From: Saccharofermentans sp.
GTDB taxonomy: Bacteria > Bacillota > Clostridia > Saccharofermentanales > Saccharofermentanaceae
DNA length: 64,000 bases
Assembly: GCA_024403855.1 (NCBI GenBank)
Contig: JAKSRC010000001.1
Coordinates: 183,865-247,864, forward strand
Direction: 5' to 3'
A program made the position numbers and the translations under genes. Numbering within the stretch: position 1 is the first letter of the stretch; each line of letters starts with the position of its first letter. The notes under the pieces were generated by a model. That model ran no database searches. It had not been told where the DNA came from and worked only from the letters and a program-made list of their open reading frames with translations. Positions 17,622-26,541 of this stretch are shown piece by piece.

Positions 17622-17754
17622 AACCACACCTCATTTCTGTATTAAGCGTTTGTAAAATCTTTAGTGGCTCCATTGAATCGCAAATAGGTAAAGCGTATAG
17701 TAAGAACATGTCAGAAGCACAAATTACTTTACTTTGTGATGCTTTTCTTTCCAT
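17611..17754 (-). CDS. 47-residue ORF overlapping the integrase start
   Basis: An ATG at 17754 with AAGGAG 10 bases upstream opens a 47-codon frame whose TAA lies inside the integrase gene, an 11-base overlap, so integrase translation may be coupled to it. The product contains ICASDMFLLYALPICDS, with no recognised domain. It may be a leader peptide or a tiny recombination directionality factor (speculative). A perfect 9-pair hairpin lies just upstream. Confidence 0.5.
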   Translation of the reverse strand: MERKASQSKVICASDMFLLYALPICDSMEPLKILQTLNTEMRCGYAD

Positions 17755-17781
17755 AATTGATAGCTCCTTTCAGAAATATTT

Positions 17782-17805
17782 CGACCGCACCCGAGAGTGC
17801 GGTCG
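17782..17805 (-). repeat. Perfect inverted repeat upstream of the integrase operon
   Basis: Arms CGACCGCAC and GTGCGGTCG with a 6-base centre. It lies about 28 bases before the 47-residue ORF in the transcript leader. No T-run follows in either direction, so an operator, an integrase arm site or an RNA structure is more likely than a terminator. Confidence 0.5.
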
Positions 17806-17911
17806 TTCTGATATAAGAGAGAATTTTTTTGCGAGGGTTCGAAACAAATCCGACCAATTAATGTGGTTTATTCGTTCCTGAATATTTACTCCTAATCTCC
17901 AGAAAATATAA

Positions 17912-17935
17912 AAGCACCAACTCAGGTTGGTGCTT
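17912..17935 (-). terminator. Terminator of the patatin gene
   Basis: A perfect 10-pair stem AAGCACCAAC/GTTGGTGCTT with a 4-base loop, followed on the minus strand by TTATATTTTC. Confidence 0.85.
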
Positions 17936-17960
17936 AAATCTGCTTATAATCTTTTCAGTT

Positions 17961-18821
17961 TTAATTCTCTGCGGTAAAAGATGAGAGATTATCTATATAC
18001 TTCTTAGCATCCTCATATCCTCTGTTATAGAGGCGGTTCATTGCTTTGTGATTCTTGGTAAGAGTCTTCATGCCTTCAACACTTTCAGGAGCAAGAATGA
18101 ATACACTTCCCTCCTTCTCCTTTTCGAGAGCGTAACGCAGCTGACTGTTATAGAGTTCAGAACGGTCTATCAGAGCCTGAGAAATGACAGGATACTTGCG
18201 TTTGATTAATTTAGCAAGATTCTTATCACTCTTGCTGATTCTGAAGTAATCCTTCGGTCTTGTCAGGATTACAAGCACTTTGTCGCAACCGGCATCAAAT
18301 GCTCTCTGGAGCGGAATCGGATCGGAAAGGCCGCCATCGAAAAGACTATATCCATTCCACTGGTATGGTTTTGCGGCAACAGGAACGCATGAAGATCCTT
18401 TTACTGCACCATAGTCATCCTGTTTCATATCATTTTTGGAAAAATAGACAGGTTTACCGGTTGCTGAATCTGTTGCAACGATCTCAAATTCCATCGGGTT
18501 ATCCATAAGGCTTTTAAAATCGAGTGGATACTCTCCGTCTGAATTCGTTAAAGGACTTCCGTAAATATATTCGAGATTCAGATAATTTCCGGTAACGATC
18601 CAGGAACGGAAACTCATATACTGCCAGCGGAAAGCGTATTCTGTATAGCTTTTGTAGTTACGCTTGGTCTGTCTGCTCAGATAGGATGAAAGATTCGCTG
18701 AACCTGCAGAGACGCCAATCGAATAATCAAAAGTTATCCCTTCCTCCATAAAGCGGTCCATAATTCCTGCGCCATAAATTCCGCGCATACCACCGCCAAC
18801 ATCGATAATTCCTATTCTCAT
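17961..18821 (-). CDS. Patatin-like phospholipase (RssA/YjjU type)
   Basis: A 286-residue serine lipid hydrolase. The oxyanion region is GGGMRGIYGAG near residue 8, the nucleophile elbow is GVSAGS (about 37-42), and the dyad Asp is in FDGGLSDPIP (near 162). Length and motif layout match cytoplasmic bacterial patatins with the YjjU-like opening. The C-terminus is Lys-rich with no membrane span. It follows the polysaccharide deacetylase by 24 bases and is probably co-transcribed; a strong terminator follows. Confidence 0.9.
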   Translation of the reverse strand: MRIGIIDVGGGMRGIYGAGIMDRFMEEGITFDYSIGVSAGSANLSSYLSRQTKRNYKSYTEYAFRWQYMSFRSWIVTGNYLNLEYIYGSPLTNSDGEYPLDFKSLMDNPMEFEIVATDSATGKPVYFSKNDMKQDDYGAVKGSSCVPVAAKPYQWNGYSLFDGGLSDPIPLQRAFDAGCDKVLVILTRPKDYFRISKSDKNLAKLIKRKYPVISQALIDRSELYNSQLRYALEKEKEGSVFILAPESVEGMKTLTKNHKAMNRLYNRGYEDAKKYIDNLSSFTAEN

Positions 18822-18844
18822 TATTACGCTCTTATCCCCAAATA

Positions 18845-19975
18845 TTATGTGTACTCTACTACCTTGCGGCCATATGTCTCTTTAAGCCAAGTTCCGCTGG
18901 CATTGTCGGCTGCCGGAAATACTATCGTGTCCGGATCACCGTCTGAAATGTATCTTTTTCCATTATTCAGCTGCTTAAAATTATCTTCAATATCCCAGTA
19001 AACGCCACCGTTATCGTATGCACGGATTCTTCTTATCTGGGTTTTGTTATAGTCCCTGACAAATGGCGAATAAGATCTGGTCCATGCGCAAAGCAATGTA
19101 GCCTTTGTTGTATATGAGAATCCTTCGTATGTACCTGCAAAGATCTTCTCATACTGAGGCTTATCTGCCGCCTCCGGAGAGCCAAAAGGCAACGCAATGA
19201 TGTTTACATAACGACCCGGAATGATTTCATCAAGTATCTTATACATCTGACCTACCTGCTTCTCAAGTTCAGCGGGACTCAATCCGCCAAGCTGTACGTG
19301 ATCGTAGGTGTGATTTCCAATGTCATAGCCATTATCTACAAGCCACTTTATTACCTTACGGTCATCCTCTTCCTTATTTCTGAAGAGCTGCTTGTTAAGG
19401 AAGAACGTCGCAGTGACGTTATAGTCAGGATATTCAGCCTTGATCTTTTCGAGAATGGCAATTGCACATGTAGGATCGAACTTGGGAGTTCCATCGTCGT
19501 TCCAGCCTTCAATAACAACATCTCTTATGCCGTCATCGAAAGTAAGGATCAACGGACTGTAACCATATTCAACATCAATATAGCCGTCTACGAAGTCATT
19601 AAGGCGCATCATACGGTAACCCTGCTCATAGAAGCTGCGAAGGTCATTCTCAAACGCTTCAGATGTTCTGTTATAGCCATCCTTATCAACATTACCGCCG
19701 GTATATTCCGTCTCACTGTTCTTCATGCCATATATTCTGTGATACATAAGAATCGGAATAGAATTAAGTTCGTTAATTCCGGCAGTACGATATTCTTCAG
19801 CTGTGCGCAGCGGCTTTGAAGTCGGTTCAGGTGTTGGCTCAGTAGTAGCCACAGTAGTTGTCTCGGAAGTAAGTTCAGAGGTCTCAGTTACTTCCACCTC
19901 TTTACTACAGCCTGACATAACCAAGGCTGTAATCGAAGCTAAAAGCATGTAGGTTGTAAGTTTTCGAAAATTCAT
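18845..19975 (-). CDS. Polysaccharide deacetylase lipoprotein
   Basis: About 376 residues from the ATG at 19975, which gives a clean lipoprotein signal (MLLASITALVMSGC). An upstream TTG at 19999 is also in frame, and neither start has a strong site. A Thr/Pro/Glu stalk (TTVATTEPTPEPTSKP) links to a NodB-type domain: LILTFDDG (metal-binding Asp pair) and IGNHTYDH (metal-binding His pair). It should remove acetyl groups from a wall or secreted polysaccharide at the cell surface. Many relatives are annotated as peptidoglycan deacetylases. It is upstream of and close to the patatin gene. Confidence 0.87.
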   Translation of the reverse strand: MNFRKLTTYMLLASITALVMSGCSKEVEVTETSELTSETTTVATTEPTPEPTSKPLRTAEEYRTAGINELNSIPILMYHRIYGMKNSETEYTGGNVDKDGYNRTSEAFENDLRSFYEQGYRMMRLNDFVDGYIDVEYGYSPLILTFDDGIRDVVIEGWNDDGTPKFDPTCAIAILEKIKAEYPDYNVTATFFLNKQLFRNKEEDDRKVIKWLVDNGYDIGNHTYDHVQLGGLSPAELEKQVGQMYKILDEIIPGRYVNIIALPFGSPEAADKPQYEKIFAGTYEGFSYTTKATLLCAWTRSYSPFVRDYNKTQIRRIRAYDNGGVYWDIEDNFKQLNNGKRYISDGDPDTIVFPAADNASGTWLKETYGRKVVEYT

Positions 19976-20050
19976 CTCAATTAAAACTCGCAGTTCCAAT
20001 AACCCCTAATCTATATAACCAGATAATTATACATTTTTAGCTTTGAAAAA

Positions 20051-20896
20051 TCACTTCATAAGTTCCCAGAAACTTATAGCACTTGCTGCAGCAACGTTCA
20101 GTGAGTCCACACCGTGATACATAGGTATCATGACGCGGTAATCACATGCGGCTATTACTTCTTTTGGAAGACCGGGGCCTTCACTTCCCATCAGTATCGC
20201 AAGCTTTTCATTTGCTCTGATCTCATCATTATCAACACTTGTGGAATCTTCAGTAAGTGCCATAGCTACTGTTTTGAAACCATTGTCCTGTAACTTCTTA
20301 ATCAGATTCAATCCTTCAGATTCCTCTCTTGAAGCCTGTGTCCACGGAATCTGGAAAACAGTACCCATACTGACTCTTGCAGAGCGTCTTGTAAGTGGGT
20401 CTACTGAAGGATGAGTAAGAAGCGCACCGTCCATCCCAAGAGCTGCAGCACATCTTATAATCGCTCCTACATTGGTTGGGTTTACGACATCGTACAAAAC
20501 CGTAATGCGTTTCTTATCTTTCAGGAATTCTTCTATCGAAGGCTCAGGCTTTCTTCTTAACGTAACCCAAAGACCTCTTACCAGGTTATAGCCTGTGATA
20601 TTCATTACGATTTCGCGCTGTGCCATATAGACCGGAATGCTATCTAACTTTTCCTTGCCCCAGTGCTTTTCTATCGCATCGAAAACTGGTCGTCCTTCGA
20701 TTTCAAAACGGTTGTCCTCAACAAGCACCGACAACGGCTCATATCCTGCTTCAAGAGCTCTTAATACGACATTAGCGCTTTCAGCCATGAAAATGCCAAT
20801 CTCCGGATCGAAGTATCTGTAGAGCTGAGCTTCAGAACTTGCAGCAAATACTTTTAGCTCCGGTGCGTTTATATCTTTAATCTCGATTATGTTCAT
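20051..20896 (-). CDS. TrmH/SpoU-family RNA 2'-O-methyltransferase
   Basis: A 281-residue SPOUT enzyme with the three family motifs: NPTNVGAIIRCAAALG (motif 1), LAILMGSEGPGLPKEV (motif 2) and MIPMYHGVDSLNVAAASAIS (motif 3, forming the knot). The N-terminal part (residues 1-110) is a substrate-binding domain of the type seen in TrmH-like rRNA methyltransferases. It methylates a ribose in tRNA or rRNA with SAM; the target nucleotide cannot be inferred. The ribosome binding site is AAAGG, 10 bases before ATG. Confidence 0.9.
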   Translation of the reverse strand: MNIIEIKDINAPELKVFAASSEAQLYRYFDPEIGIFMAESANVVLRALEAGYEPLSVLVEDNRFEIEGRPVFDAIEKHWGKEKLDSIPVYMAQREIVMNITGYNLVRGLWVTLRRKPEPSIEEFLKDKKRITVLYDVVNPTNVGAIIRCAAALGMDGALLTHPSVDPLTRRSARVSMGTVFQIPWTQASREESEGLNLIKKLQDNGFKTVAMALTEDSTSVDNDEIRANEKLAILMGSEGPGLPKEVIAACDYRVMIPMYHGVDSLNVAAASAISFWELMK

Positions 20897-21068
20897 AAAA
20901 TCTAACCTTTGGGTAATAAATCAGTTCTAAAGTATATCAGCAAGTCATACTGATGTCGTCATTATAAAACATCGGCACGCTAACAGTTATATTTGTTTTT
21001 TTATATCTTTGAGGGTAAAATACCACTTCTGAATTGACTAATTGAGGAAGAAACAGTTTATTTATCGT

Positions 21069-22424
21069 ATGGAACAGACACAAGAGACATCTTTTAGAAA
21101 AAAACTTATTTCACTGATACTGCCGATGACATTGCAGAGCTTTGTCTTCTCATTGGTACCGGTATCAGATGCAATCATGCTTTTATTCCTTTCTCAGGAA
21201 GCTATGACATCTGTGTCACTTGCGACACAGGTTGTTCTCGTGCTCTCTTTGTTCTTCTATTCAATTACTGCCGGCGGTTCCATGCTTGCTGCACAATACT
21301 GGGGCAAAGGTGACATCAAATCAATCGAAAAAGTTTTCGGTTATATGTTTACCCTGTCACTTCCTGTAATTATCGTCTTCTTCTCATGCAGTATGTTCAT
21401 GCCTGAAGGCGTAATGAGAATCTTCACAAATGAGCCTGAACTTATCGCCAACGGAATTCCTTATATCAGAATTGCTTCATTCTCCTATGTCTTCATGACT
21501 CTTGCCAACATTTTCGAGACACTACTTAAGAATGTCGGATATGTTAAGCAGTGTACAATCGCGAGCGTAGTAATCGTAGTAGTCAATATTGTGCTCAATG
21601 CCGTATTCATTTTCGGCCTCTTCGGTGCGCCTCAGATGGGAAGTGCCGGAGCAGCTTTGGCTACTACAATATCCAATGGTGTAGGATTTACACTCTGCCT
21701 GATCTTCATTCTTAAGCTCACCAAATTCAGACTCAGGATAAAGAATGTTTTCAAAGTCGATAAGAGTCTTAGAGAGCGATTCTCCAAGTACACTCTTCCC
21801 TATTTCTTAAACCAGATTCTCTGGGGCTTTGGTTTTACACTGATTACTGTAATCATGGGACACCTCGGCACAGATGCAGCTACTGCTAATGGTATTGCAG
21901 CAATTATCAAGGATCTTGTTTCCTGCCTCTGTTTTGCGATATCCGGTGGTAGTGTTATCGTCATTGGAAATGAGCTTGGAGCAAACAGGCTTGATACTGC
22001 AAAAGAATATGGTGATAAGCTCCTCAAGCTTTCTATTGTGTCAGGCATCATCCTGGGACTTATTGCAGCTGCTTCAGCTCCGCTTGTCCTTCACTTCGTA
22101 AATCTTACTGAGACTGCCGAGCACTATCTTTTCATCATGCTTATGTTGTGTAGTTATTACATCCTCGGAAGATCTATTAACTGCACACTCATCGGCGGTG
22201 TGTTCTCCGCCGGTGGCGATACGAAATTCGGCTTTATCTGCGATACACTTACGATGTGGGCTTTCATTGTACCCGTTGGTTTTATCTCAGCTTTCGTTCT
22301 GAACTGGCCTGTTATGGTCGTTTACTTCTTGCTGAACTTAGACGAGATAATAAAACTTCCCGCAGTGTTCATTCACTACAGGAAGTATAAATGGGTCAAG
22401 AATATCATCAACGAAGAAATTTAA
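21069..22424 (+). CDS. MATE-family efflux transporter
   Basis: About 451 residues from the ATG at 21069. A TTG at 21042 extends the frame by 9 residues, and the GAGGAAG at 21045 fits neither start perfectly. Twelve hydrophobic segments form the two six-helix halves of a multi-antimicrobial extrusion transporter; family-like sequence includes LILPMTLQSFVFSLVPVSDA and GAAQMGSAGAALATTIS-like motifs (here GAPQMGSAGAALATTISNGV). It exports small molecules in exchange for Na+ or H+. It ends directly against the convergent HD-GYP gene with no gap. Confidence 0.9.
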   Translation: MEQTQETSFRKKLISLILPMTLQSFVFSLVPVSDAIMLLFLSQEAMTSVSLATQVVLVLSLFFYSITAGGSMLAAQYWGKGDIKSIEKVFGYMFTLSLPVIIVFFSCSMFMPEGVMRIFTNEPELIANGIPYIRIASFSYVFMTLANIFETLLKNVGYVKQCTIASVVIVVVNIVLNAVFIFGLFGAPQMGSAGAALATTISNGVGFTLCLIFILKLTKFRLRIKNVFKVDKSLRERFSKYTLPYFLNQILWGFGFTLITVIMGHLGTDAATANGIAAIIKDLVSCLCFAISGGSVIVIGNELGANRLDTAKEYGDKLLKLSIVSGIILGLIAAASAPLVLHFVNLTETAEHYLFIMLMLCSYYILGRSINCTLIGGVFSAGGDTKFGFICDTLTMWAFIVPVGFISAFVLNWPVMVVYFLLNLDEIIKLPAVFIHYRKYKWVKNIINEEI

Positions 22425-24182
22425 TTATCTTGCGTAATCAGTATCTTCAAAAGATTCATAGAGCGCTATAATCTCCTGCTCCAATGACAGGAAAATTCTA
22501 CCGAGATGAGGGTCGAACTGCTGTCCTAATTCTTTTCGAATGATCGCAAAAGCAGCATCATAAGACATAGGCTCTTTATAATAACGACGGCTTACCAAAG
22601 CATCGAAAACGTCAGCTAAGGCCATTATTCTCGCTTCAAAAGGAATATTCTCTCCTCTTAATCTGTCCGGATATCCTGTGCCGTTATACTGCTCGTGGTG
22701 ATAGTGAGCAACATTTGTCGCAACTCTTACGAATTCCTTGTCCTCAACGTCCTCGAGAACCTTGCTCATGGTTTTCGCACCATAGGGAGCGTGGCTCTTC
22801 ATCTTATTGTATTCTTCTTCAGTAAGACCGGAAGGCTTTCTGAGGATAGCATCATCAACGGCAATCTTACCAAGATCGTGAAGAGGGGCAGCGTTGATTA
22901 CTGAATCCCAGTAATTCTCGCTCATATTGTAGTCTTCCAATGTACGCATATGTTCAACGAACAAGGCTACGCAGGCAGAAGTTCTGTTGATGTGACCACC
23001 TGTTGAGTTGTCACGTGATTCGATCATGGCAGCCATACCAAGGATCGTTGACATCTGCATCGACTTGGCTCTCTTTGCCTGACGCTCAACTTCACGCTGT
23101 AATGACTCACCCTTAAAGTTCATGGATTCGATCATTTCATGCTGCTCGGTATCATCAATAATCTCAACGAGATAACCTGATACATGATTATCAAAACCAA
23201 AATGGATGAAGCTCAATTCACACTCAAGATGTCTTCTCTCACGCGGGTTTCTGTCATTAATGACAATAACCTTCTTGAACTTACCATTAGTATTCTTCTT
23301 TTCTAATGCTGCTGATGATGTCTCGGATACCCACTTGATGAGATCCTTTAAAGCATAGTCCTTGGAAACAATCTTGGAGTCAATTCTTGCATTCTTGATC
23401 TCCGGGAAAAAATTAGCAGACACGGCGTTGCTTCCAACGAAATTAAGTTGCCTGTCAAAAACAATATAACCGAGTGTGCTTAATTCATTCTGCTTTTCCT
23501 GGATACTAAGATTAACGTTATAAATAGTTGATCTTGTAATTACATGACCCAAAAGCACCGTGCAAATAAGATAGAAGAACGGGATAATCTCGTACTTTAA
23601 ATCAAATAAGCGAGAAGCAATATATACCAGCATCATGCCAAATAAAGAACCGGCATAAGTAACCATAAGTCTGAATGAAGCACTTCGCTTGCCGAGATAA
23701 GTAAGGAAGGTAAAGAAAGCTGCAAGGGCTACTTCGACTACAAGAATTATGTATCTGATGTAGTATACAGGTCCTGCCTCTTTCACAAGAAAAGAAGGCG
23801 ATCCGGGCACAAACTTTAACGAAGCATAATACAAGGGAGTTCTGTCTGCCAAAATAATCGATACAAAAACGAAGAGATTAATCGCAACAATTACAACAGA
23901 GAACCACACCGGTACCTTGGAATCAGAATAGTCAATCAGAATATATACGATAATCATCGGAAGGAAGATTCCTCCGATATATGTCAGTGCATTCGCAAGT
24001 ACTGCTTCTTCCAGATTCCTTGAGCAAGAAATAAGAAAATAACCGGTATTACTAAGCATAATGCAAATGGAAATAAGAATCTCAAGCGTATTAGCTTCCT
24101 TTCTTGAAAAAAGGACAAGCGTAAGACCTGAAACTATACTGAGTAGCATTACTACACCCAGAACTATAGAATAAATGCTCAT
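22425..24182 (-). CDS. Membrane-bound HD-GYP domain protein (putative cyclic-di-GMP phosphodiesterase)
   Basis: About 585 residues from the ATG at 24182 (AGGGTG upstream). Seven or eight N-terminal hydrophobic segments (about 1-220) resemble the 7TM region of firmicute sensor proteins. A PAS-like segment (about 235-345, LGYIVFDRQLNFVGSNAVSA) follows, then a linker helix and an HD-GYP domain: HINRTS, HDLGKIAVDD near 431, and GTGYPDRLRGENIP near 502. All HD and GYP signature residues are present, so hydrolysis of cyclic di-GMP in response to a membrane signal is likely. It is divergent from birA. Confidence 0.9.
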   Translation of the reverse strand: MSIYSIVLGVVMLLSIVSGLTLVLFSRKEANTLEILISICIMLSNTGYFLISCSRNLEEAVLANALTYIGGIFLPMIIVYILIDYSDSKVPVWFSVVIVAINLFVFVSIILADRTPLYYASLKFVPGSPSFLVKEAGPVYYIRYIILVVEVALAAFFTFLTYLGKRSASFRLMVTYAGSLFGMMLVYIASRLFDLKYEIIPFFYLICTVLLGHVITRSTIYNVNLSIQEKQNELSTLGYIVFDRQLNFVGSNAVSANFFPEIKNARIDSKIVSKDYALKDLIKWVSETSSAALEKKNTNGKFKKVIVINDRNPRERRHLECELSFIHFGFDNHVSGYLVEIIDDTEQHEMIESMNFKGESLQREVERQAKRAKSMQMSTILGMAAMIESRDNSTGGHINRTSACVALFVEHMRTLEDYNMSENYWDSVINAAPLHDLGKIAVDDAILRKPSGLTEEEYNKMKSHAPYGAKTMSKVLEDVEDKEFVRVATNVAHYHHEQYNGTGYPDRLRGENIPFEARIMALADVFDALVSRRYYKEPMSYDAAFAIIRKELGQQFDPHLGRIFLSLEQEIIALYESFEDTDYAR

Positions 24183-24224
24183 AAACACCCTGATATTAAA
24201 AATGAATCACTTTACCAAATCAAT

Positions 24225-24246
24225 TTTACAACTATTTAGCTGTAAA
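24225..24246. repeat. Inverted repeat in the HD-GYP/birA divergent promoter region
   Basis: TTTACA (24225-24230) and TGTAAA (24241-24246) are separated by 10 bases. It could be an operator for either gene, and BirA regulators bind spaced dyads, but this is weak evidence. Confidence 0.3.
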
Positions 24247-24304
24247 GTGTTATTATTTTTAATAATAAATCAGATATTTTTGTCAAATAAGGATAGTAAA
24301 TAAA

Positions 24305-25297
24305 ATGCTTAAAGATGATGTACTGAAGCTTATATCAAGAGAGCGCGATTATATTTCGGGAGAAACCATCAGCCGTAAATTAGGTGTCTCACGCACTGCC
24401 ATCAATACTGCAGTAAAAGCCTTAAGAGATGACGGTTATGAGATAACGTCTACAACAAACAAGGGATACCTTCTTACAAACAGTCCTGACCTCCTCTCCA
24501 AAGGCGCGATTTCAGCATATCTGACCGATGATAAATCAGAAGACTTGTATGTATACGATTCTGTAGGTTCAACCAATACCGTTCTGAAAGATTTGGCTGC
24601 AAACGGTTCTAAATCCGGCACAGTCGTAATAGCTGACCATCAGGCCAGTGGCAAAGGCAGACGTGGAAGAAGTTTCGAGTCACCTTCGGGAGTAGGCATC
24701 TATCTGTCTTACCTTCTTAAGCCTCAATCAGGCTTAAACAGAATATCGGATCTTACATCATGGACTGCAGTAGCTGTTTCTGATGCTATCAGGAATGCCT
24801 ATGGCCTTGAGACAAGCATCAAGTGGGTAAACGACCTTCTTATGAACAAGAAGAAGATCTGCGGCATCCTGACTGAAGTTACTGTAGAAGGCGAAAGCGG
24901 ATTCATCGACACCTGCATTATCGGAATCGGAATTAATGTCAACGAATCCTCCTTCCCTGACGAACTTAAAGATATAGCTACTTCTATATCAATTGAGAAC
25001 GGAGGAAAGATTTTCGAGCGTGCAAAACTTGCTGCTGAGATTATCAAGTCCATGGACAGGCTTAAGGACAACTGGCCTGATGATTCCTACTATCTTGAAA
25101 GATACAGAGAGTTAAACATCACAACAGGAAGCAAGATTACAGCCTTCCCTATCACAAAAGATAACAGCCAGGGTAAATCCGGTACTGCTCTTGAGATTAA
25201 CGAGGACTTCTCGCTCAAGGTACAATTCGATGACGGCTCTATTGAAGACTTAAAGAGTGGAGAAGTAAGCGTCAGAGGACTTTACGGATATACCTGA
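24305..25297 (+). CDS. birA: Bifunctional biotin operon repressor / biotin-protein ligase
   Basis: A 330-residue protein with an N-terminal winged helix (SGETISRKLGVSRTAINTAV, residues about 18-38). The biotin ligase domain has the biotinyl-AMP loop GKGRRGRSFESPSG near 115, then KWVNDLLMNKKKICGILTE near 172 and a C-terminal SH3-like cap (FDDGSIEDLKSGEVSVRG). It attaches biotin to carboxylase carrier proteins and, when charged, represses biotin genes. Having the DNA-binding domain makes it the group II type. No biotin genes are visible in this window. It converges on comEA with a 3-base gap. Confidence 0.95.
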   Translation: MLKDDVLKLISRERDYISGETISRKLGVSRTAINTAVKALRDDGYEITSTTNKGYLLTNSPDLLSKGAISAYLTDDKSEDLYVYDSVGSTNTVLKDLAANGSKSGTVVIADHQASGKGRRGRSFESPSGVGIYLSYLLKPQSGLNRISDLTSWTAVAVSDAIRNAYGLETSIKWVNDLLMNKKKICGILTEVTVEGESGFIDTCIIGIGINVNESSFPDELKDIATSISIENGGKIFERAKLAAEIIKSMDRLKDNWPDDSYYLERYRELNITTGSKITAFPITKDNSQGKSGTALEINEDFSLKVQFDDGSIEDLKSGEVSVRGLYGYT

Positions 25298-25300
25298 TAT

Positions 25301-26026
25301 TCACACGCAGATGTGATCTTTAATCCTGTTATATTTGGAATCGCCGATTCCGGATACATTCTTAATGTCCTCTGCCTTTTTAAAGGGATTTTTCTTCCTG
25401 TAATCAATTATTGCCTGTGCAGTAGAATCTCCTACTCCAGGAAGCGTCTTCAATTCTTCAAGGCTCGCCTTATTTATATTGACCGTGGTTATAACGCTAC
25501 CAGTTGTATCTGAAGCGCCACCCTGATTACCCCAGACATATACTCCATCCTGCCTTATTATGTCACCACCCGTAAAACCACTCTTTATTTCAGTTTTTGA
25601 AGGTATATAGATCGACATATTGGAATTTATCAGATAAACCAGGTTAATGTTATTAACTGAAGCTTCCTCAGTTAATCCGCCGGCCTTTTCGATGATGTCA
25701 TTCAGCATAACGCCTTTCCGCGCTACATAAATTCCCGGATTATTAACTTCACCACAGATATATATACTCACCGTCTGATCTATCTCAGTCACTGTAGCAC
25801 TGGTTATCGAAGTATCAGTAACACTTGTAAATGCCAGTTCTTCGCTTATAACAGCAGAGCTCTCTATAGTGGTCACCGGAACAGTTTTCTTGCTCTTATA
25901 TCCCTGAACAACTGAATCAAGATTTCCCTTGAATACAAGCTTATAAATGACACTCAGTAAAATAACCAGAATGAATGCCAGAGGGAAAATAATACTCTTA
26001 AGATTTTGTGTAGCGCTCTTTTTCAT
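25301..26026 (-). CDS. comEA: Competence protein ComEA (SLBB + helix-hairpin-helix)
   Basis: A 241-residue protein with one N-terminal membrane anchor (about 12-30), a Ser/Thr-rich linker, an SLBB domain (about 82-140, ICGEVNNPGIYVARKG) and tandem helix-hairpin-helix motifs (about 180-241: INKASLEELKTLPGVGDSTA and VSGIGDSKYNRIKD). It binds incoming double-stranded DNA outside the membrane during transformation. The ATG has no visible ribosome binding site and lies 7 bases after a possible -10 (TATGCT), so it may be read from a leaderless mRNA. Upstream are TTGTCG repeats like those before the Tad operon. comEC is not in the window. Confidence 0.92.
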   Translation of the reverse strand: MKKSATQNLKSIIFPLAFILVILLSVIYKLVFKGNLDSVVQGYKSKKTVPVTTIESSAVISEELAFTSVTDTSITSATVTEIDQTVSIYICGEVNNPGIYVARKGVMLNDIIEKAGGLTEEASVNNINLVYLINSNMSIYIPSKTEIKSGFTGGDIIRQDGVYVWGNQGGASDTTGSVITTVNINKASLEELKTLPGVGDSTAQAIIDYRKKNPFKKAEDIKNVSGIGDSKYNRIKDHICV

Positions 26027-26032
26027 AGCAAG

Positions 26033-26087
26033 AGCATAACATCATTCTTTGTCGTATTTTATCGACAATTTAAGACAAAACCGACAA
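26033..26087 (-). promoter_or_regulatory. TTGTCG repeat region upstream of comEA
   Basis: On the minus strand TTGTCG (26087-26082), TTGTCT (26078-26073) and TTGTCG (26068-26063) are spaced 9 and 10 bases apart. Exactly 24 bases after the last copy comes a -10-like TATGCT (26038-26033). The first copy also forms part of the rsfS terminator stem. Confidence 0.4.
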
Positions 26088-26108
26088 GGTATTTACCCTG
26101 CCGGTTTC
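26077..26108 (-). terminator. Terminator after rsfS
   Basis: On the minus strand AAACCGGCAGGGT pairs with ACCTTGTCGGTTT around AAAT, 13 pairs with two G-T pairs. The T-run is short (TTTTGTCTT). It lies about 40 bases after the rsfS stop. Confidence 0.6.
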
Positions 26109-26147
26109 AAACAATACTTTAAATAAATTACTATAACAGTTCGAAAA

Positions 26148-26492
26148 TTAAGATTCTGAATCCTTACGCTTTGTTTCCCAGAATTTCTCAATATTGTAAG
26201 TCTGACGCTCTTCCTTACCCATTACGTGAACAACGACATCCTTATAGTCAATGAGAATCCACTTATCACCGGAACGACCCTCTACGTGATCAGGAACGAT
26301 ATCGTAGTCCTTCTTTAAAACGAACTCGACCTCATCAGCCAAAGCCTTGATCTGTGTGGTTGAATTACCGCTTGCAAGAACGAAATAATCAGCAAGAACA
26401 GACTTGCCTGTAAGATCGATAGTCTCAATATCGATACCCTTCTTTGAATCAAGAATCTCACAGATCTTAGCGGCTAATTCATTTGTTTCCAT
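26148..26492 (-). CDS. rsfS: Ribosomal silencing factor RsfS
   Basis: A 114-residue protein of the RsfS/Iojap family: VLADYFVLASGNSTTQIKAL and GDKWILIDYKDVVVHVMGKE are the family signature blocks. It binds L14 on the large ribosomal subunit and blocks subunit joining when nutrients are short. It follows nadD-yqeK by 49 bases, the usual firmicute neighbourhood. The ribosome binding site is AAGGAG, 6 bases before ATG. Confidence 0.95.
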   Translation of the reverse strand: METNELAAKICEILDSKKGIDIETIDLTGKSVLADYFVLASGNSTTQIKALADEVEFVLKKDYDIVPDHVEGRSGDKWILIDYKDVVVHVMGKEERQTYNIEKFWETKRKDSES

Positions 26493-26541
26493 ATGTATCT
26501 CCTTATTGTTTTCTTTTTACTGATTATAGCACAAAGGCTTG

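Noticed and set aside
17830..17860. A GGTTCGAAAC T-loop-like string suggesting a tRNA fragment
   Set aside because: No acceptor or anticodon stem can be drawn around it.
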